Positions 1 through 8,548 are shown, counted from the first letter of the stretch. The stretch is DNA of 64,000 bases from an uncultured Leucobacter sp. (GCA_937967375.1 CALCJF010000109.1:7366-71365); one strand, 5' to 3'. Numbers and translations: made by a program. The notes: generated by a model from the sequence alone, not told the origin.

Positions 1-1
1 C

Positions 2-685
2 ATTCTGCTGGTCGACGATCAAGACCTGATTCGCACGGGGTTCTCGCTGATCCTCGGCACACAACCCGACTTCGCCGTGGTCGGCGAGGCCGGAGACGGA
101 GCAGAAGCGCTCGCGAAGATCGATGCGCTCGCAGCAGATGATCGCGCCCCAGACGTCGTGCTGATGGACGTGCGCATGCCCGGCATGGACGGCATCGAGG
201 CAACGGCCGCCATCGTGCGCAACCACCCGAAGACCCGCGTGCTCGTGCTCACAACATTCGATCTCGACGAGTACGCGCTCGCCGCGATCGAGGCGGGTGC
301 GAGCGGGTTTCTGCTGAAAGACGCGCGTGCACCCGAGCTCATCTCAGCGGTGCGCTCGGTCGCGGGCGGCGACTCAGTGATGGCGCCAAGCGTGACGCGA
401 CGACTCATCGCGAAGCTGCGCGAACCGAGCGCAGCGGACGCGCAAAGTACCCAGACCCTCGAAGACAACGCCAAGGGCGACACGGAGATACTCTCGCAGC
501 TCACCGAGCGGGAGCAGGAAGTGTTCTCCCTGATCGCGGAGGGGCTCAGCAACGCCGAGATCGGGGAGCGCCTATTTCTCTCAGAATCGACCGTGAAAAC
601 CCACGTCGGCAGGGTGCTCGCCAAGCTCGAGTTGCGTGACCGAGTGCATGCCGTGATCCTCGCCTATGAAGCCGGGATACGTTGA
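2..685 (+). CDS. Response regulator, NarL/FixJ family (5' truncated)
   Basis: This is the output half of a two-component system and should control transcription once phosphorylated by a histidine kinase encoded outside the window. The reading frame is already open at base 2, so the start codon lies upstream. Visible are the receiver acidic pair (LLVDDQD), the phospho-acceptor Asp in VVLMDVRMPGMDG, the conserved Lys in LLKDA, and a C-terminal LuxR-type helix-turn-helix (LTEREQEVFSLIAEGLSNAEI, then ESTVKTHVGRVLAKL). The missing N-terminus is probably only a few residues. Its target is not evident. The next gene on this strand is an amino acid binding protein with its own promoter-like region, so common regulation is only a possibility. 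Confidence 0.95.
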   Translation: MLLVDDQDLIRTGFSLILGTQPDFAVVGEAGDGAEALAKIDALAADDRAPDVVLMDVRMPGMDGIEATAAIVRNHPKTRVLVLTTFDLDEYALAAIEAGASGFLLKDARAPELISAVRSVAGGDSVMAPSVTRRLIAKLREPSAADAQSTQTLEDNAKGDTEILSQLTEREQEVFSLIAEGLSNAEIGERLFLSESTVKTHVGRVLAKLELRDRVHAVILAYEAGIR

Positions 686-749
686 AAACGCGCGACAGGT
701 CACGAGACGCTAACAACTCGACCCGAATAGGCGCGCTGACCCCCGGAAA

Positions 750-763
750 CTGAGTATTCTCAG
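750..763 (+). promoter_or_regulatory. Dyad CTGAG-N4-CTCAG overlapping a -10-like TATTCT
   Basis: A perfect 5-bp inverted repeat with a TATT centre lies 50 bases before the livK-type start codon. TATTCT (755-760), inside the dyad, resembles a -10 element and would give a leader of about 47 bases. A repressor or activator bound here would cover the -10. No good -35 is visible. The reading as promoter plus operator is inference. Confidence 0.35.
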
Positions 764-813
764 GAGCAGTGCCGCAAAACATAGCGGTCACACCGACAAG
801 AAAGGTGTCATCG

Positions 814-2094
814 ATGAAGATGATCTCCAAACGAGCCACCGGTGCACTCGCACTCGCCGCAGCCGCGGCACTCGCGCTCTCAAGCTGCTCGTCGAGCGCT
901 GAAGAGCCCAAGACCGACGGCGGCGGCTCGACCGACGCGCTCAAGATTGCGACGCTGCTGCCGCAGACCGGTTCGCTCGGCTTTCTGATGCCCCCGGTGC
1001 AGGCGGGCATCGCACAGGCTCTCGCAGACATCAACGGCGCGGGCGGCGTGCTCGGCCAAGACGTCACGATCGTTGCAGAAGGCAACGAGGGCGACGCCAC
1101 TGACCTCACCGTGGTCGAGAAGGGCGCAGACGACGTTATCAAGAGCGGCGCATCGTTCGTGCTCGGCGCAATGGGATCGGGTCGCAGCGCTCACGTGGTC
1201 GACAAGATCGCTGAGGCCGGCATTCTGATGGGCTCGCCGTCGAACACTTCGGCAGATCTCAGCGGCGTGAACCCGAACTACTTCCGCACCGCACCGCCGG
1301 ACACCGTGCAGGGCAACGCGCTCGGCAACCAGGTGCTCGCAGACGGCAAGACCAAGGTCGCCTTCCTGACCTTCAACGACCCGTACGGTCTCGGCCTGCG
1401 CGACGTAATCCAGGAGACCGTTGAGGCCGGCGGTGCAGAGGTTGTGTATGGCGCCAAGGGCGACGGCAACGAGTTCCCGACCGAGCAGACCTCGTTTGCT
1501 GCCGAGGTTACCGCTGTGAAGGATTCGGGTGCCGAGGCAATTGTCGTAGTCACTTACGATCAGCTGAAGCAGATCGTTCCCGAGGCAGTGAACCAGGGCC
1601 TCGACCTTGCGAACTTCTACCTCGTAGACGGCAACACCAACGGCTACGGCGACGAGTTCCCCGCAGGCACCCTCGAGGGTGCTCAGGGCTCGATCCCCGG
1701 TGCGCAGGCAAACGATGAGTTCAAGAAGCAGCTCGACGAGATCTACACCGCTGAGTTCGGTGGCGCACTTGAGAGCTACACCTACGCTCCCGAGGCCTAC
1801 GATCTCGTGACGCTGGTGGCTCTGGCCGCTGAGAAGGCTGGCGCAACCGACGCCGAATCGATCAAGGGCCAGCTGCACGCGGTCTCGGGTGCTGACGGCG
1901 GCGAAGAGTGCAACACCTACAAGGATTGCAAGGCGCTGCTCGACGACAAGAAGGACATCCACTACGTCGGCAAGGCAGGCACCGGCCCGCTGAACGACAA
2001 CAACGATCCTTCGTCGGCGTTCATCGGCATCTACAAGTACGATGCATCGAACAACCCGGTCTTCCAGAAGGCTGTTGAGGGCGAGACCAAGTAA
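814..2094 (+). CDS. Branched-chain amino acid ABC transporter, substrate-binding lipoprotein
   Basis: This 426-residue protein belongs to the periplasmic binding protein fold I (LivK/Leu-Ile-Val-binding) family, which captures amino acids outside the membrane for the LivHMGF importer. It starts with a charged n-region (MKMISKR), a hydrophobic stretch and the lipobox LSSC, so Cys25 should be lipidated. The ATG at 814 is preferred over an in-frame GTG at 769 because AAAGG lies 8 bases before it and the signal peptide begins there. The matching permease and ATPase genes lie on the opposite strand at 3323-7453, with a repressor pair in between, so the binding protein has a separate promoter. Substrate could also be another amino acid, amide or urea. 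Confidence 0.92.
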   Translation: MKMISKRATGALALAAAAALALSSCSSSAEEPKTDGGGSTDALKIATLLPQTGSLGFLMPPVQAGIAQALADINGAGGVLGQDVTIVAEGNEGDATDLTVVEKGADDVIKSGASFVLGAMGSGRSAHVVDKIAEAGILMGSPSNTSADLSGVNPNYFRTAPPDTVQGNALGNQVLADGKTKVAFLTFNDPYGLGLRDVIQETVEAGGAEVVYGAKGDGNEFPTEQTSFAAEVTAVKDSGAEAIVVVTYDQLKQIVPEAVNQGLDLANFYLVDGNTNGYGDEFPAGTLEGAQGSIPGAQANDEFKKQLDEIYTAEFGGALESYTYAPEAYDLVTLVALAAEKAGATDAESIKGQLHAVSGADGGEECNTYKDCKALLDDKKDIHYVGKAGTGPLNDNNDPSSAFIGIYKYDASNNPVFQKAVEGETK

Positions 2095-2111
2095 GTCCCG
2101 CTCACACGCAG

Positions 2112-2139
2112 GGGGTCGACTTCTTCGGAAGTCGGCCCC
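2112..2139. terminator. Intrinsic terminator between convergent genes
   Basis: A 12-bp stem (GGGGTCGACTTC / GAAGTCGGCCCC, one G-T wobble) closes on a TTCG tetraloop and is followed by TTTCG. It sits 17 bases after the binding-protein stop and just before the stop of the convergent DUF2071 gene, so it may serve both strands. Confidence 0.8.
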
Positions 2140-2148
2140 TTTCGCGTG

Positions 2149-2841
2149 TCAGCAAACCGCGGTCATAGTGAGTGGAAGGTTGCGCATGACGAGCGCGCCG
2201 TCGAGGGTCGCGACACCCGCAGGCATCGACTCGAAGAAAGTCGAGCGAATCTCTCGAACTTCAGCGCTCTGCATTGACCATTCTGATGCGGTGAGCGCAA
2301 CCGGTTCGAGCGTGGTCTGATCGTGCCCCCGCGACCAGCCGATGCGGCCGGCGCGAGTGAAGTCCGACGCCACCTGAAGCGAGGGAAACAGGGTGCTCTG
2401 CCAGTCGTCGCTCAACTGCACGTCGACATCGAGACGCTGATCGCGCGAGCGCATGGACACCCGGTGCCGGTCATCGGTGTCGAGCGTTGTGAATCGAGCA
2501 CGCCGGTGCACGCCTGGGAATGCTCGCCCGCCGAGCAGCACCGAGGGCAGCGACGAACTGTGGCGCTCGAAGATGAAGACTCCCTGCACGGTCCTGCCTT
2601 GCTCGTCCCACTCGACCGCGATGCGATGGGCGGCGTTCTCGGAGCGAATCCCGCCGAGCCGGTTTGACACCGGACTGACCCGCTCGAGCCCGACGAGGCA
2701 GACCCCAGCGACTGCCGAACCATCGACGAGTTGCGGCCGCAAGGTCTGGGGGAGCAGCGTGCTCGCATACTCGGCGTCGAGGCGGTAGTTGATCAGCAGC
2801 CTGCGTCGAAGATGCGCCTGCACCTCGGTGATCGGTCTCAT
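2149..2841 (-). CDS. DUF2071 family protein
   Basis: The 230-residue product carries the hallmarks of DUF2071 proteins, which have an acetoacetate-decarboxylase-like beta fold and no firmly known function: an opening RPITEVQAHLRRRLLINYRL, then LRPQLVDGSAVAGVCLVGLERV and LRSENAAHRIAVEW-like segments (here GIRSENAAHRIAVEW). The ATG at 2841 is chosen because the family signature starts there and because it overlaps the stop of the upstream ArsR gene by 4 bases, implying translational coupling. A frame open further upstream is not family-like. The pair is probably autoregulated by the ArsR protein. Confidence 0.85.
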   Translation of the reverse strand: MRPITEVQAHLRRRLLINYRLDAEYASTLLPQTLRPQLVDGSAVAGVCLVGLERVSPVSNRLGGIRSENAAHRIAVEWDEQGRTVQGVFIFERHSSSLPSVLLGGRAFPGVHRRARFTTLDTDDRHRVSMRSRDQRLDVDVQLSDDWQSTLFPSLQVASDFTRAGRIGWSRGHDQTTLEPVALTASEWSMQSAEVREIRSTFFESMPAGVATLDGALVMRNLPLTMTAVC

Positions 2842-3212
2842 GAGCGCGCCGCCTCGTCGAGGGTTGTGGCGGCTGCAGTTGCTTCGCCGGTCGCGACGGG
2901 TCGCTGCGTGCGACGCTTGCGCACCTCGCGCAGTACGATCTGCTCGGGGCACACGCTCGAAAGAAAATCGCCCACCGACAGCGCGAGATTGCTGCTGACG
3001 AGAGAGTAATAGATGCGATTCGCATCTCGGCGCTCGCTCACGAGATCGGCCTCTCGAAGCACCCTGAGGTGTCGCGAGATCGTTGGGGCGGTGGCCTGAA
3101 ACTTCGCCGCGATATCGCCGGCGGTGAGTTCGCCGTCTTTGAGGTCTTGCAGAATCTGGCGCCGCGTGGGGTGCGCGAGAGCCTCGAAGATGCTTGAGGT
3201 CTGATCTTTCAT
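2838..3212 (-). CDS. ArsR family transcriptional repressor
   Basis: A 124-residue winged-helix protein: FEALAHPTRRQILQDL is the typical first helix pair and AAKFQATAPTISRHLRVLREADLV the recognition region. It lacks the CxC metal-binding motif of arsenic or cadmium sensors, so it is closer to the SdpR-like autorepressor branch than to a metal sensor. A perfect AT-rich dyad lies just upstream of its ATG. It is the first gene of a two-gene operon with the DUF2071 gene, which it overlaps by 4 bases. Effector unknown. Confidence 0.9.
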   Translation of the reverse strand: MKDQTSSIFEALAHPTRRQILQDLKDGELTAGDIAAKFQATAPTISRHLRVLREADLVSERRDANRIYYSLVSSNLALSVGDFLSSVCPEQIVLREVRKRRTQRPVATGEATAAATTLDEAARS

Positions 3213-3221
3213 AGTTTTGAT

Positions 3222-3239
3222 ATTAGCACTATTGCTAAT
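3222..3239 (-). promoter_or_regulatory. Probable ArsR operator (ATTAGCA-N4-TGCTAAT)
   Basis: A perfect 7-bp inverted repeat with a CTAT spacer lies 10 bases upstream of the ArsR start codon in otherwise GC-rich DNA. AT-rich dyads of this size are the normal binding sites of ArsR repressors. The position fits autoregulation by blocking the promoter. Confidence 0.65.
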
Positions 3240-3269
3240 TAGTAGAGTGGCAAATGTTCCGCGAAAGAA

Positions 3270-3295
3270 CGGGCCCCACCCGAAGGTGAGGCCCG
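3270..3295 (-). terminator. Intrinsic terminator of the liv operon
   Basis: Read on the minus strand, an 11-bp stem (CGGGCCTCACC / GGTGGGGCCCG, one wobble) with a TTCG loop is followed by TTCTTT. It lies 27 bases past the livF stop. Confidence 0.8.
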
Positions 3296-3322
3296 CCCGA
3301 TTTCGCTGTCGCGCTGTGGAGG

Positions 3323-4105
3323 CTACGCCTGAGCGTTCTCCGCGCCCTGTGCGTCGTCTGAGTGTGCTGCCTCGACGTCCGCGGCAAGGGTGCCGAGATA
3401 CAACTCGATCACCTTGGGGTCGTTCGCGAGCTCGCGACCCGGACCCTCGTATGCGTTGCGACCCTGATCAAGCACGTACGCACGATCACAGATCTGCAGA
3501 CAACGACGCGCGTTCTGCTCGACCATGATGATCGTCACACCAGTCTTGTTGATCTGCCTCGTACGAATAAACGTCTCGTCCTGCCGCACCGGGGAAAGCC
3601 CCGCGGAAGGCTCATCGAGCAGCAACACCTTCGGATCCATCATCAACGCACGCGCCATCGCGACCGACTGGCGTTCACCACCCGAAAGCGATCCCGCACG
3701 CTGCTTGCGCCGATCGGCCAACATGGGAAACAGCTCCCACATCTCAGCCACCCTGGTCTGGAACTCCTTCGGCTTCAAGAAAAGCCCCATCTGCAGGTTC
3801 TCCTCGATCGACAGCGACGGGAACACGTTGTTCGTCTGCGGCACGAACCCGACACCTTTGCGCACGAGCTGGTTGGTGTGCAGATTCGTGACGTCTTCAC
3901 CGTCCAAACGCACCGCACCGTCCCGAATGTTCACCAACCCGAACAGGGCTTTCAGCAGTGTCGACTTCCCCGCACCGTTGGGGCCGATGATGCCGATCAA
4001 CTCGCCCTGGTACGCCTCGAGGGTGCACCCGTTGAGAATGTTGATGCCGGGCAGATACCCCGCGGTGAGGTTGTCTGCCTGTACTACGAGCTTCGTGTCG
4101 TTCAT
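3323..4105 (-). CDS. livF: Branched-chain amino acid ABC transporter ATP-binding protein LivF
   Basis: A 260-residue cytoplasmic ATPase, one of the two that power the LivHM permease. Walker A (GPNGAGKS), signature (LSGGERQ) and Walker B (VLLLDEPSAGL) are intact, followed by the switch region IIMVEQN characteristic of LivF, where the usual H-loop is replaced. The C-terminal tail of about 25 residues is acidic and probably disordered. It is the last gene of the operon, overlaps livG by 4 bases, and is followed by a terminator. Confidence 0.93.
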   Translation of the reverse strand: MNDTKLVVQADNLTAGYLPGINILNGCTLEAYQGELIGIIGPNGAGKSTLLKALFGLVNIRDGAVRLDGEDVTNLHTNQLVRKGVGFVPQTNNVFPSLSIEENLQMGLFLKPKEFQTRVAEMWELFPMLADRRKQRAGSLSGGERQSVAMARALMMDPKVLLLDEPSAGLSPVRQDETFIRTRQINKTGVTIIMVEQNARRCLQICDRAYVLDQGRNAYEGPGRELANDPKVIELYLGTLAADVEAAHSDDAQGAENAQA

Positions 4106-5094
4106 CGAGTCTCCTCCTCGATCTCGTCAGCGATTTCAGTGGCGATCGCACGCATGAACCCGGTATTGATCGCGTCGTCGTCACCGAGATCCTTGTCGTG
4201 GTGCGCACCCAGGTAGGCGTCGACCACCGCCTGGCTCGTCATCACCTCTTCGGGCAGCCCCTCGGCGATCACCTCGCCCTGCGCCATGACCACGACCCAG
4301 TCGCTGATGTGTCGCACCATGTGCATATCGTGCTCAACGAACAGCACCGTCGTGCCCTCGTCCCTGAGCGCCTGAATGTGATCGAGCAGGCTCTGGGTCA
4401 GTGCCGGGTTCACACCGGCCATTGGCTCGTCGAGCATGATCATCGCGGGGTTCGACATGAGCGCGCGAGCCATCTCGAGCAGCTTCTTCTGCCCGCCCGA
4501 GAGATCGCCCGCCATGTCTTTGCTCTTCGCGTCGAGCTTGAACCGCGTCAGCAGCTCTTTCGCGCGCTCCACGTTCTCACGCTCGCGTGCCTGCCAGAGC
4601 GGCGGGATCAGGCCGACGAAGATGTTCTCGCCCGGCTGGTTGTTCGCCCCGATCAGCATGTTCTCGAGCACCGTCATGCGCGACAGTGCTTTCGTGAGCT
4701 GGAAGGTGCGCACCATGCCCGCGCGGGCCGCTTGTGACGCGCCGGTACGGCGCAGATCCTTTCCGTTGAACGACCACTTCGCGTCGCCGCCACCGATCAG
4801 TTTCTGCGCGTTCGAGGGCTGATCGAAACCGGTGATCAGGTTGAAGAACGTGGTCTTGCCGGCACCGTTGGGTCCGATCAACGCGGTGATCGCCCCGCGT
4901 GGCACCTCGAGGTGTGCCACGTTGACCGCGGTCATACCGCCGAAGCGGCGCTCGATGCGATCGACAGTGAGGATGGGGTCGCGCTTCGCGACACCGGGCA
5001 CCTGCGCAAGCGTGCGAAGCTCTGCGCGTAGCGCTTCGCGGTCGTAGGGATAGCCCTCGATCGGGGCATTGCTTCGGATTGCTGCATCAGACAT
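4102..5094 (-). CDS. livG: Branched-chain amino acid ABC transporter ATP-binding protein LivG
   Basis: A 330-residue ATPase, longer than the usual 255 residues because of an N-terminal extension of about 45 residues and a C-terminal one of about 35. Walker A is GPNGAGKTT, signature LSGGQKK, Walker B MIMLDEPMAGVNP, switch FVEHDM. The ATG at 5094 overlaps the livM stop by 8 bases and is preferred over a start 11 codons earlier, which would run further into livM. It pairs with LivF under the LivHM membrane subunits. Confidence 0.92.
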   Translation of the reverse strand: MSDAAIRSNAPIEGYPYDREALRAELRTLAQVPGVAKRDPILTVDRIERRFGGMTAVNVAHLEVPRGAITALIGPNGAGKTTFFNLITGFDQPSNAQKLIGGGDAKWSFNGKDLRRTGASQAARAGMVRTFQLTKALSRMTVLENMLIGANNQPGENIFVGLIPPLWQARERENVERAKELLTRFKLDAKSKDMAGDLSGGQKKLLEMARALMSNPAMIMLDEPMAGVNPALTQSLLDHIQALRDEGTTVLFVEHDMHMVRHISDWVVVMAQGEVIAEGLPEEVMTSQAVVDAYLGAHHDKDLGDDDAINTGFMRAIATEIADEIEEETR

Positions 5095-6076
5095 TGAACG
5101 ACAGCTCCTTCTTGTTACCGAGCACACCTTGCGGTCTGAACACCACCAACAGAATCAGCGAGACGCCGATAAGCACCCACGCCAGCTGTTCTGTTTGCTG
5201 CGTGTTCAGCAGCGAAGACGGGATGAACTCGCCGGCGAGGCTCGTGAGCAGCAGACGCACGACGAAGAACAGGATGCTGCCGAGCAGCGGGCCGAAGATG
5301 GTTGCGGCCCCGCCGAGCAGCACGATCATCCAGAGGTTGAAGGTCATGGGACGACCCATCGAGTCCGGCTGCATCGCGGCGGGCAGCGCCATCACGATGC
5401 CGCCGAATGCGCCCATGATGCCGCCGAGGATCAGCGCCTGCAACTTGTAGGCGTACGAGCTCTTGCCGAGGCTGCGCACGGCGTCTTCGTCTTCGCGGAT
5501 GCCTTTGAGCACGCGGCCCCAGGGGCTTCGAATGAGCAGCCAGGTGATGATCAGGAAGAGCGCCACGAGGCCCCAGGCAACGATCCTCGTCCACCAGTCA
5601 TCGACGCCGGTGTTGGCGTAGGTGATGCCGAGAATCGTGGTCTTGCCGTCTGGCAGGGGAGAGAGCTCGGTGAACACCGGGCGGTACTTGTTGCCCGCGA
5701 TTCCGCTGGGGCCACCGGTGATGTCTTGCAGCACCGCGAGCTTGACCACCATGCGGATTACCTCGGCGGCTGCGATCGTGACGATTGCGAGGTAGTCGCC
5801 GCGCAACTTCAGCGTGGGAATACCAAGGATGATCGCGAAGACGATGGCAGCGCCGACAGCGACGGCGATGGCGGGCCAGAAGCCGAGCCCGAAGTACGAT
5901 ACCGAGACGCCGAAGCCGTATGCGCCGACGAGCATGAAGCCTGCCTGGCCCATGTTCATGAGGCCGGTGAAGCCGAAGTGTACGTTGAGGCCGATCGCGG
6001 CAAGCACGAAGGCAGCCGTGGTCGGGGCGATAGCGATCTGCAGAATGCTCTGCAAGAGTTCGAACCAGAAATTCAT
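5087..6076 (-). CDS. livM: Branched-chain amino acid ABC transporter permease LivM
   Basis: A 329-residue inner-membrane subunit with about eight or nine hydrophobic segments and the family motifs GYFGLNVHFGFTGLMNMGQAG-like (here GLNVHFGFTGLMNMGQAG), LKLRGDYLAIVTIAAAEVIR and the C-terminal VFRPQGVLG. It starts 9 bases after the livH stop and overlaps livG. Together with LivH it forms the transmembrane channel of the importer. Confidence 0.93.
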   Translation of the reverse strand: MNFWFELLQSILQIAIAPTTAAFVLAAIGLNVHFGFTGLMNMGQAGFMLVGAYGFGVSVSYFGLGFWPAIAVAVGAAIVFAIILGIPTLKLRGDYLAIVTIAAAEVIRMVVKLAVLQDITGGPSGIAGNKYRPVFTELSPLPDGKTTILGITYANTGVDDWWTRIVAWGLVALFLIITWLLIRSPWGRVLKGIREDEDAVRSLGKSSYAYKLQALILGGIMGAFGGIVMALPAAMQPDSMGRPMTFNLWMIVLLGGAATIFGPLLGSILFFVVRLLLTSLAGEFIPSSLLNTQQTEQLAWVLIGVSLILLVVFRPQGVLGNKKELSFNV

Positions 6077-6085
6077 GATGTGCTC

Positions 6086-7453
6086 CTAGCCGATCCGCTC
6101 TTTGCGGCCAAAGATGCCCTGCGGTCTGACGAGCAGGATGAGAATGAGAAGAAGCAGCGCGGTCGCGTACTTGAGGTCGCCGGGCAGCCAGATGTTGGTC
6201 AGCTCAACCATCATGCCGATGAGCATCGAGCCGATGAAGGCGCCGAACGCAGTGCCGAGGCCGCCGAGAGTCACCGCAGCGAAGAACATCAGCAGCAGCT
6301 GGCCACCGGTGAACCAGTTGAGGCCGTTGAAGACAAGGCCGAGGAAGACGCCGGCGAGGCCGGCGAGGCCGGCGCCGATGATCCAGACGATATTGATCAC
6401 TCGATCCACGTCGATGCCCGAAGCGCGGGCGAGTGCCGGGTTGTCGCTAATCGCCCTCGTCGCACGGCCGAAGCGCGTGTACATAAGACCGAGCCCGACG
6501 CCGATGATCGCGAGCAGTGAGATGCCCATAGCTATGAACGACTGCACCGTGAGCGTGACGCCGAAGAACGTCCATGTCGCCGGCGTCGACTTGTCGATGC
6601 GGATGACGCCTGAACCCCAGAAGAACTGGAACAGGTACTGCATCGTGATCGAGAGGCCGATCGAGACGATCATGAGCTGCATCAGGCCGAGCCGCTTCTT
6701 GCGCAGCGGCTTCCAGAGCACTTTGTCTTGGGCCCAACCGAATGCGGCCGACACGACGACTGCGAGCAGGCCTGAAAGCCAGAGGTTGCCGGTGATGCCC
6801 ATGAACGTGGCCGCGAGCAGCCCGCCGAGGGTCACCATCTCGCCGTGTGCGAAGTTCGAGAGCCCGGTCGTTCCGAAGATCAGCGACAGGCCGAGCGAAG
6901 CGAGCGAGATCAGCAGGCCCATTCTGAGGCCCGAGACGAACTGCTGCCAGAATCTGGGCCAGCTGAACGAGTTTGCCGAACTGCTTGATGCACTCGAGCC
7001 TTTGTCGGTCGAGGGGGCCTTGCCGCCCGAAGCCTCGGCCTCGTTATCGGTCAGAGGAAACAGCGCGCTTGCCTGATTGTTGAGTTGAGCCTCGACTTCG
7101 CGGCTATCAGCACTCTTGAAGAACTGCCCCTCGGGCAGGCTGCTCTTGTCAACCGACACCGTGTAGGTGCCCGGCTTGGTGACAGGGAAGGCCCAGCGGC
7201 CTTCGGCATCGGTCTCGACACTCTGCGAGTCGCCGTCGCCTTTGAGCGTCAGCTTGATGCCGACAGCGGGGTCGCCCGCGCTGGTCTTGATGACGCCCTG
7301 CACGCAACCTGTTGTCGCGTCTGGCGTGCACTCGACCGCGTGGGCGGGCGAAGCGGTGAAGACGCCCATGAACAGGGCGAGGAGCAAAGCGAGTAGTAAA
7401 GCGACGCCGAGTGGGCGTTTGGTGCTTACCGTTATGGCCGTTGTACGGGTCAC
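6086..7453 (-). CDS. livH: Branched-chain amino acid ABC transporter permease LivH with exported N-terminal domain
   Basis: The 455-residue protein is 150 residues longer than a plain LivH. Residues 1-39 form a signal peptide with a KRP charge cluster, a leucine-rich core and the AHA cleavage site. Residues about 42-140 (VQGVIKTSAGDPAVGIKLTL, later GRWAFPVTKPGTYTVSV) look like a carboxypeptidase-regulatory or Cna-B-type beta-sandwich. A serine-rich linker follows, and the permease occupies about 175-455 (FGTTGLSNFAHGEMVTLGG; VRPQGIFG at the end). The GTG at 7453 is chosen because GGAGG lies 4 bases before it and the signal peptide begins there. It heads the livHMGF operon. The N-terminal domain would lie outside the cell, near the binding protein. 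Confidence 0.9.
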   Translation of the reverse strand: MTRTTAITVSTKRPLGVALLLALLLALFMGVFTASPAHAVECTPDATTGCVQGVIKTSAGDPAVGIKLTLKGDGDSQSVETDAEGRWAFPVTKPGTYTVSVDKSSLPEGQFFKSADSREVEAQLNNQASALFPLTDNEAEASGGKAPSTDKGSSASSSSANSFSWPRFWQQFVSGLRMGLLISLASLGLSLIFGTTGLSNFAHGEMVTLGGLLAATFMGITGNLWLSGLLAVVVSAAFGWAQDKVLWKPLRKKRLGLMQLMIVSIGLSITMQYLFQFFWGSGVIRIDKSTPATWTFFGVTLTVQSFIAMGISLLAIIGVGLGLMYTRFGRATRAISDNPALARASGIDVDRVINIVWIIGAGLAGLAGVFLGLVFNGLNWFTGGQLLLMFFAAVTLGGLGTAFGAFIGSMLIGMMVELTNIWLPGDLKYATALLLLILILLVRPQGIFGRKERIG

Positions 7454-7654
7454 GGTACCTCCAGGAATTTCGCCCGGGGGCCTCATTGCCCCGGCGCTTG
7501 AACGTCTTGATCGTAGCGGAGTCTGAGAGTGCGGTGTGCCAATACCGACGTTTTGCATGTGGTTCGTGACCAAACCATGATCAATTCTTGAGGTTGTAAG
7601 CAACTGTGCAAAAGATTGTTTGAGGGGGCGCGGGGTCGGCGGCGCCGAGCCCCC

Positions 7655-7660
7655 TACACT
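7655..7660 (+). promoter_or_regulatory. -10 element TACACT of ftsY
   Basis: TACACT ends 7 bases before the ftsY ATG, which would put the transcription start at or next to the start codon. A TGGAGG Shine-Dalgarno-like stretch lies inside this spacer, so a longer transcript from another promoter is also possible. Confidence 0.4.
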
Positions 7661-7667
7661 TGGAGGC

Positions 7668-8546
7668 ATGGCTGAGCGTTCCTGGTCGTTGTCAAATGTG
7701 TTCCGAAACGTCTTCGGCGGCGGCAGTGAGCCGATTTCTGAGGAGACCTGGGATGATCTCGAGACGGCGCTGCTCGGCGCTGATTTCGGCCCGGACCTCA
7801 CCGACGCAATTCTCGAGCAGCTGCGCGAAGACGTTGAGCGTCACCGGGTCACCGAAGTCAAAGAGTTGCGGCGCATGCTTCGTGAGCTTCTTGAAGAGAA
7901 GCTGGCCGCTTTCGATCCGACCCTGACGCTGTCGGAACGCCCGGCGGTGATCCTCGTCGTCGGCGTGAACGGCGTCGGCAAAACTACGACGATCGGCAAA
8001 TTCGCAAACTACCTGCGCAGTTTCGACAAGAGGGTGCTCGTTGGCGCGGCCGACACCTTTCGGGCCGCAGCGGTCGAGCAACTTGCCACGTGGGCGACCC
8101 GAGCTGGCGCCGACATCGTAAAACCGCAGCAGCAGGGCCAAGATCCCGCCTCGGTCGCGTTTCAGACGGTCGAGCGCGCCAAATCGGGTAACTACGACAT
8201 CGCGATCGTAGACACGGCCGGGCGCCTGCAGACCAAGGGTGGTCTCATGGATGAGCTCACGAAGGTGCGACGGGTCATCGAGAAGCAAGCCCCCATTGCC
8301 GAGGTGCTGCTCGTGCTCGACGCGACGACCGGGCAGAACGGTCTTGCTCAAGCAGAGGCGTTCATCGAGCACGCAGGCGTCACTGGGCTGGTGCTCACGA
8401 AGCTCGATGGCTCGGCCAAGGGCGGCTTTGTACTCGCAGTGCAACAGAAAACGGGTCTGCCGATCAAACTCATCGGCCAGGGCGAGGGCATTGGCGATCT
8501 CACGGGCTTCACGCCGCACGTCTTTGCTGCCCAGCTCGTCGGCTAA
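7668..8546 (+). CDS. ftsY: Signal recognition particle receptor FtsY
   Basis: This 292-residue GTPase docks ribosome-SRP complexes at the membrane, partnering with Ffh encoded at 10407. The NG domain is complete: GVNGVGKTTTIGK (G1), ADTFRAAA (G2), DTAGR (G3), TKLDG (G4) and the closing GEGIGDLTGF. The acidic A domain seen in enterobacterial FtsY is absent, leaving only about 15 residues before the N domain. The ATG at 7668 follows TGGAGG. The in-frame upstream extension is arginine-rich and unlike the family. Confidence 0.95.
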   Translation: MAERSWSLSNVFRNVFGGGSEPISEETWDDLETALLGADFGPDLTDAILEQLREDVERHRVTEVKELRRMLRELLEEKLAAFDPTLTLSERPAVILVVGVNGVGKTTTIGKFANYLRSFDKRVLVGAADTFRAAAVEQLATWATRAGADIVKPQQQGQDPASVAFQTVERAKSGNYDIAIVDTAGRLQTKGGLMDELTKVRRVIEKQAPIAEVLLVLDATTGQNGLAQAEAFIEHAGVTGLVLTKLDGSAKGGFVLAVQQKTGLPIKLIGQGEGIGDLTGFTPHVFAAQLVG

Positions 8547-8548
8547 AG

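Noticed and set aside
880..1962. 360-codon frame opposite the amino acid binding protein
   Set aside because: Antisense frame without motifs; the binding protein has a lipobox and the proper fold.
5069..6520. Long open frame (483 codons) on the plus strand, rich in His, Asp, Glu and Arg
   Set aside because: It lies opposite livM and livH, whose family motifs are clear. Its composition is that of an antisense frame in GC-rich codons.
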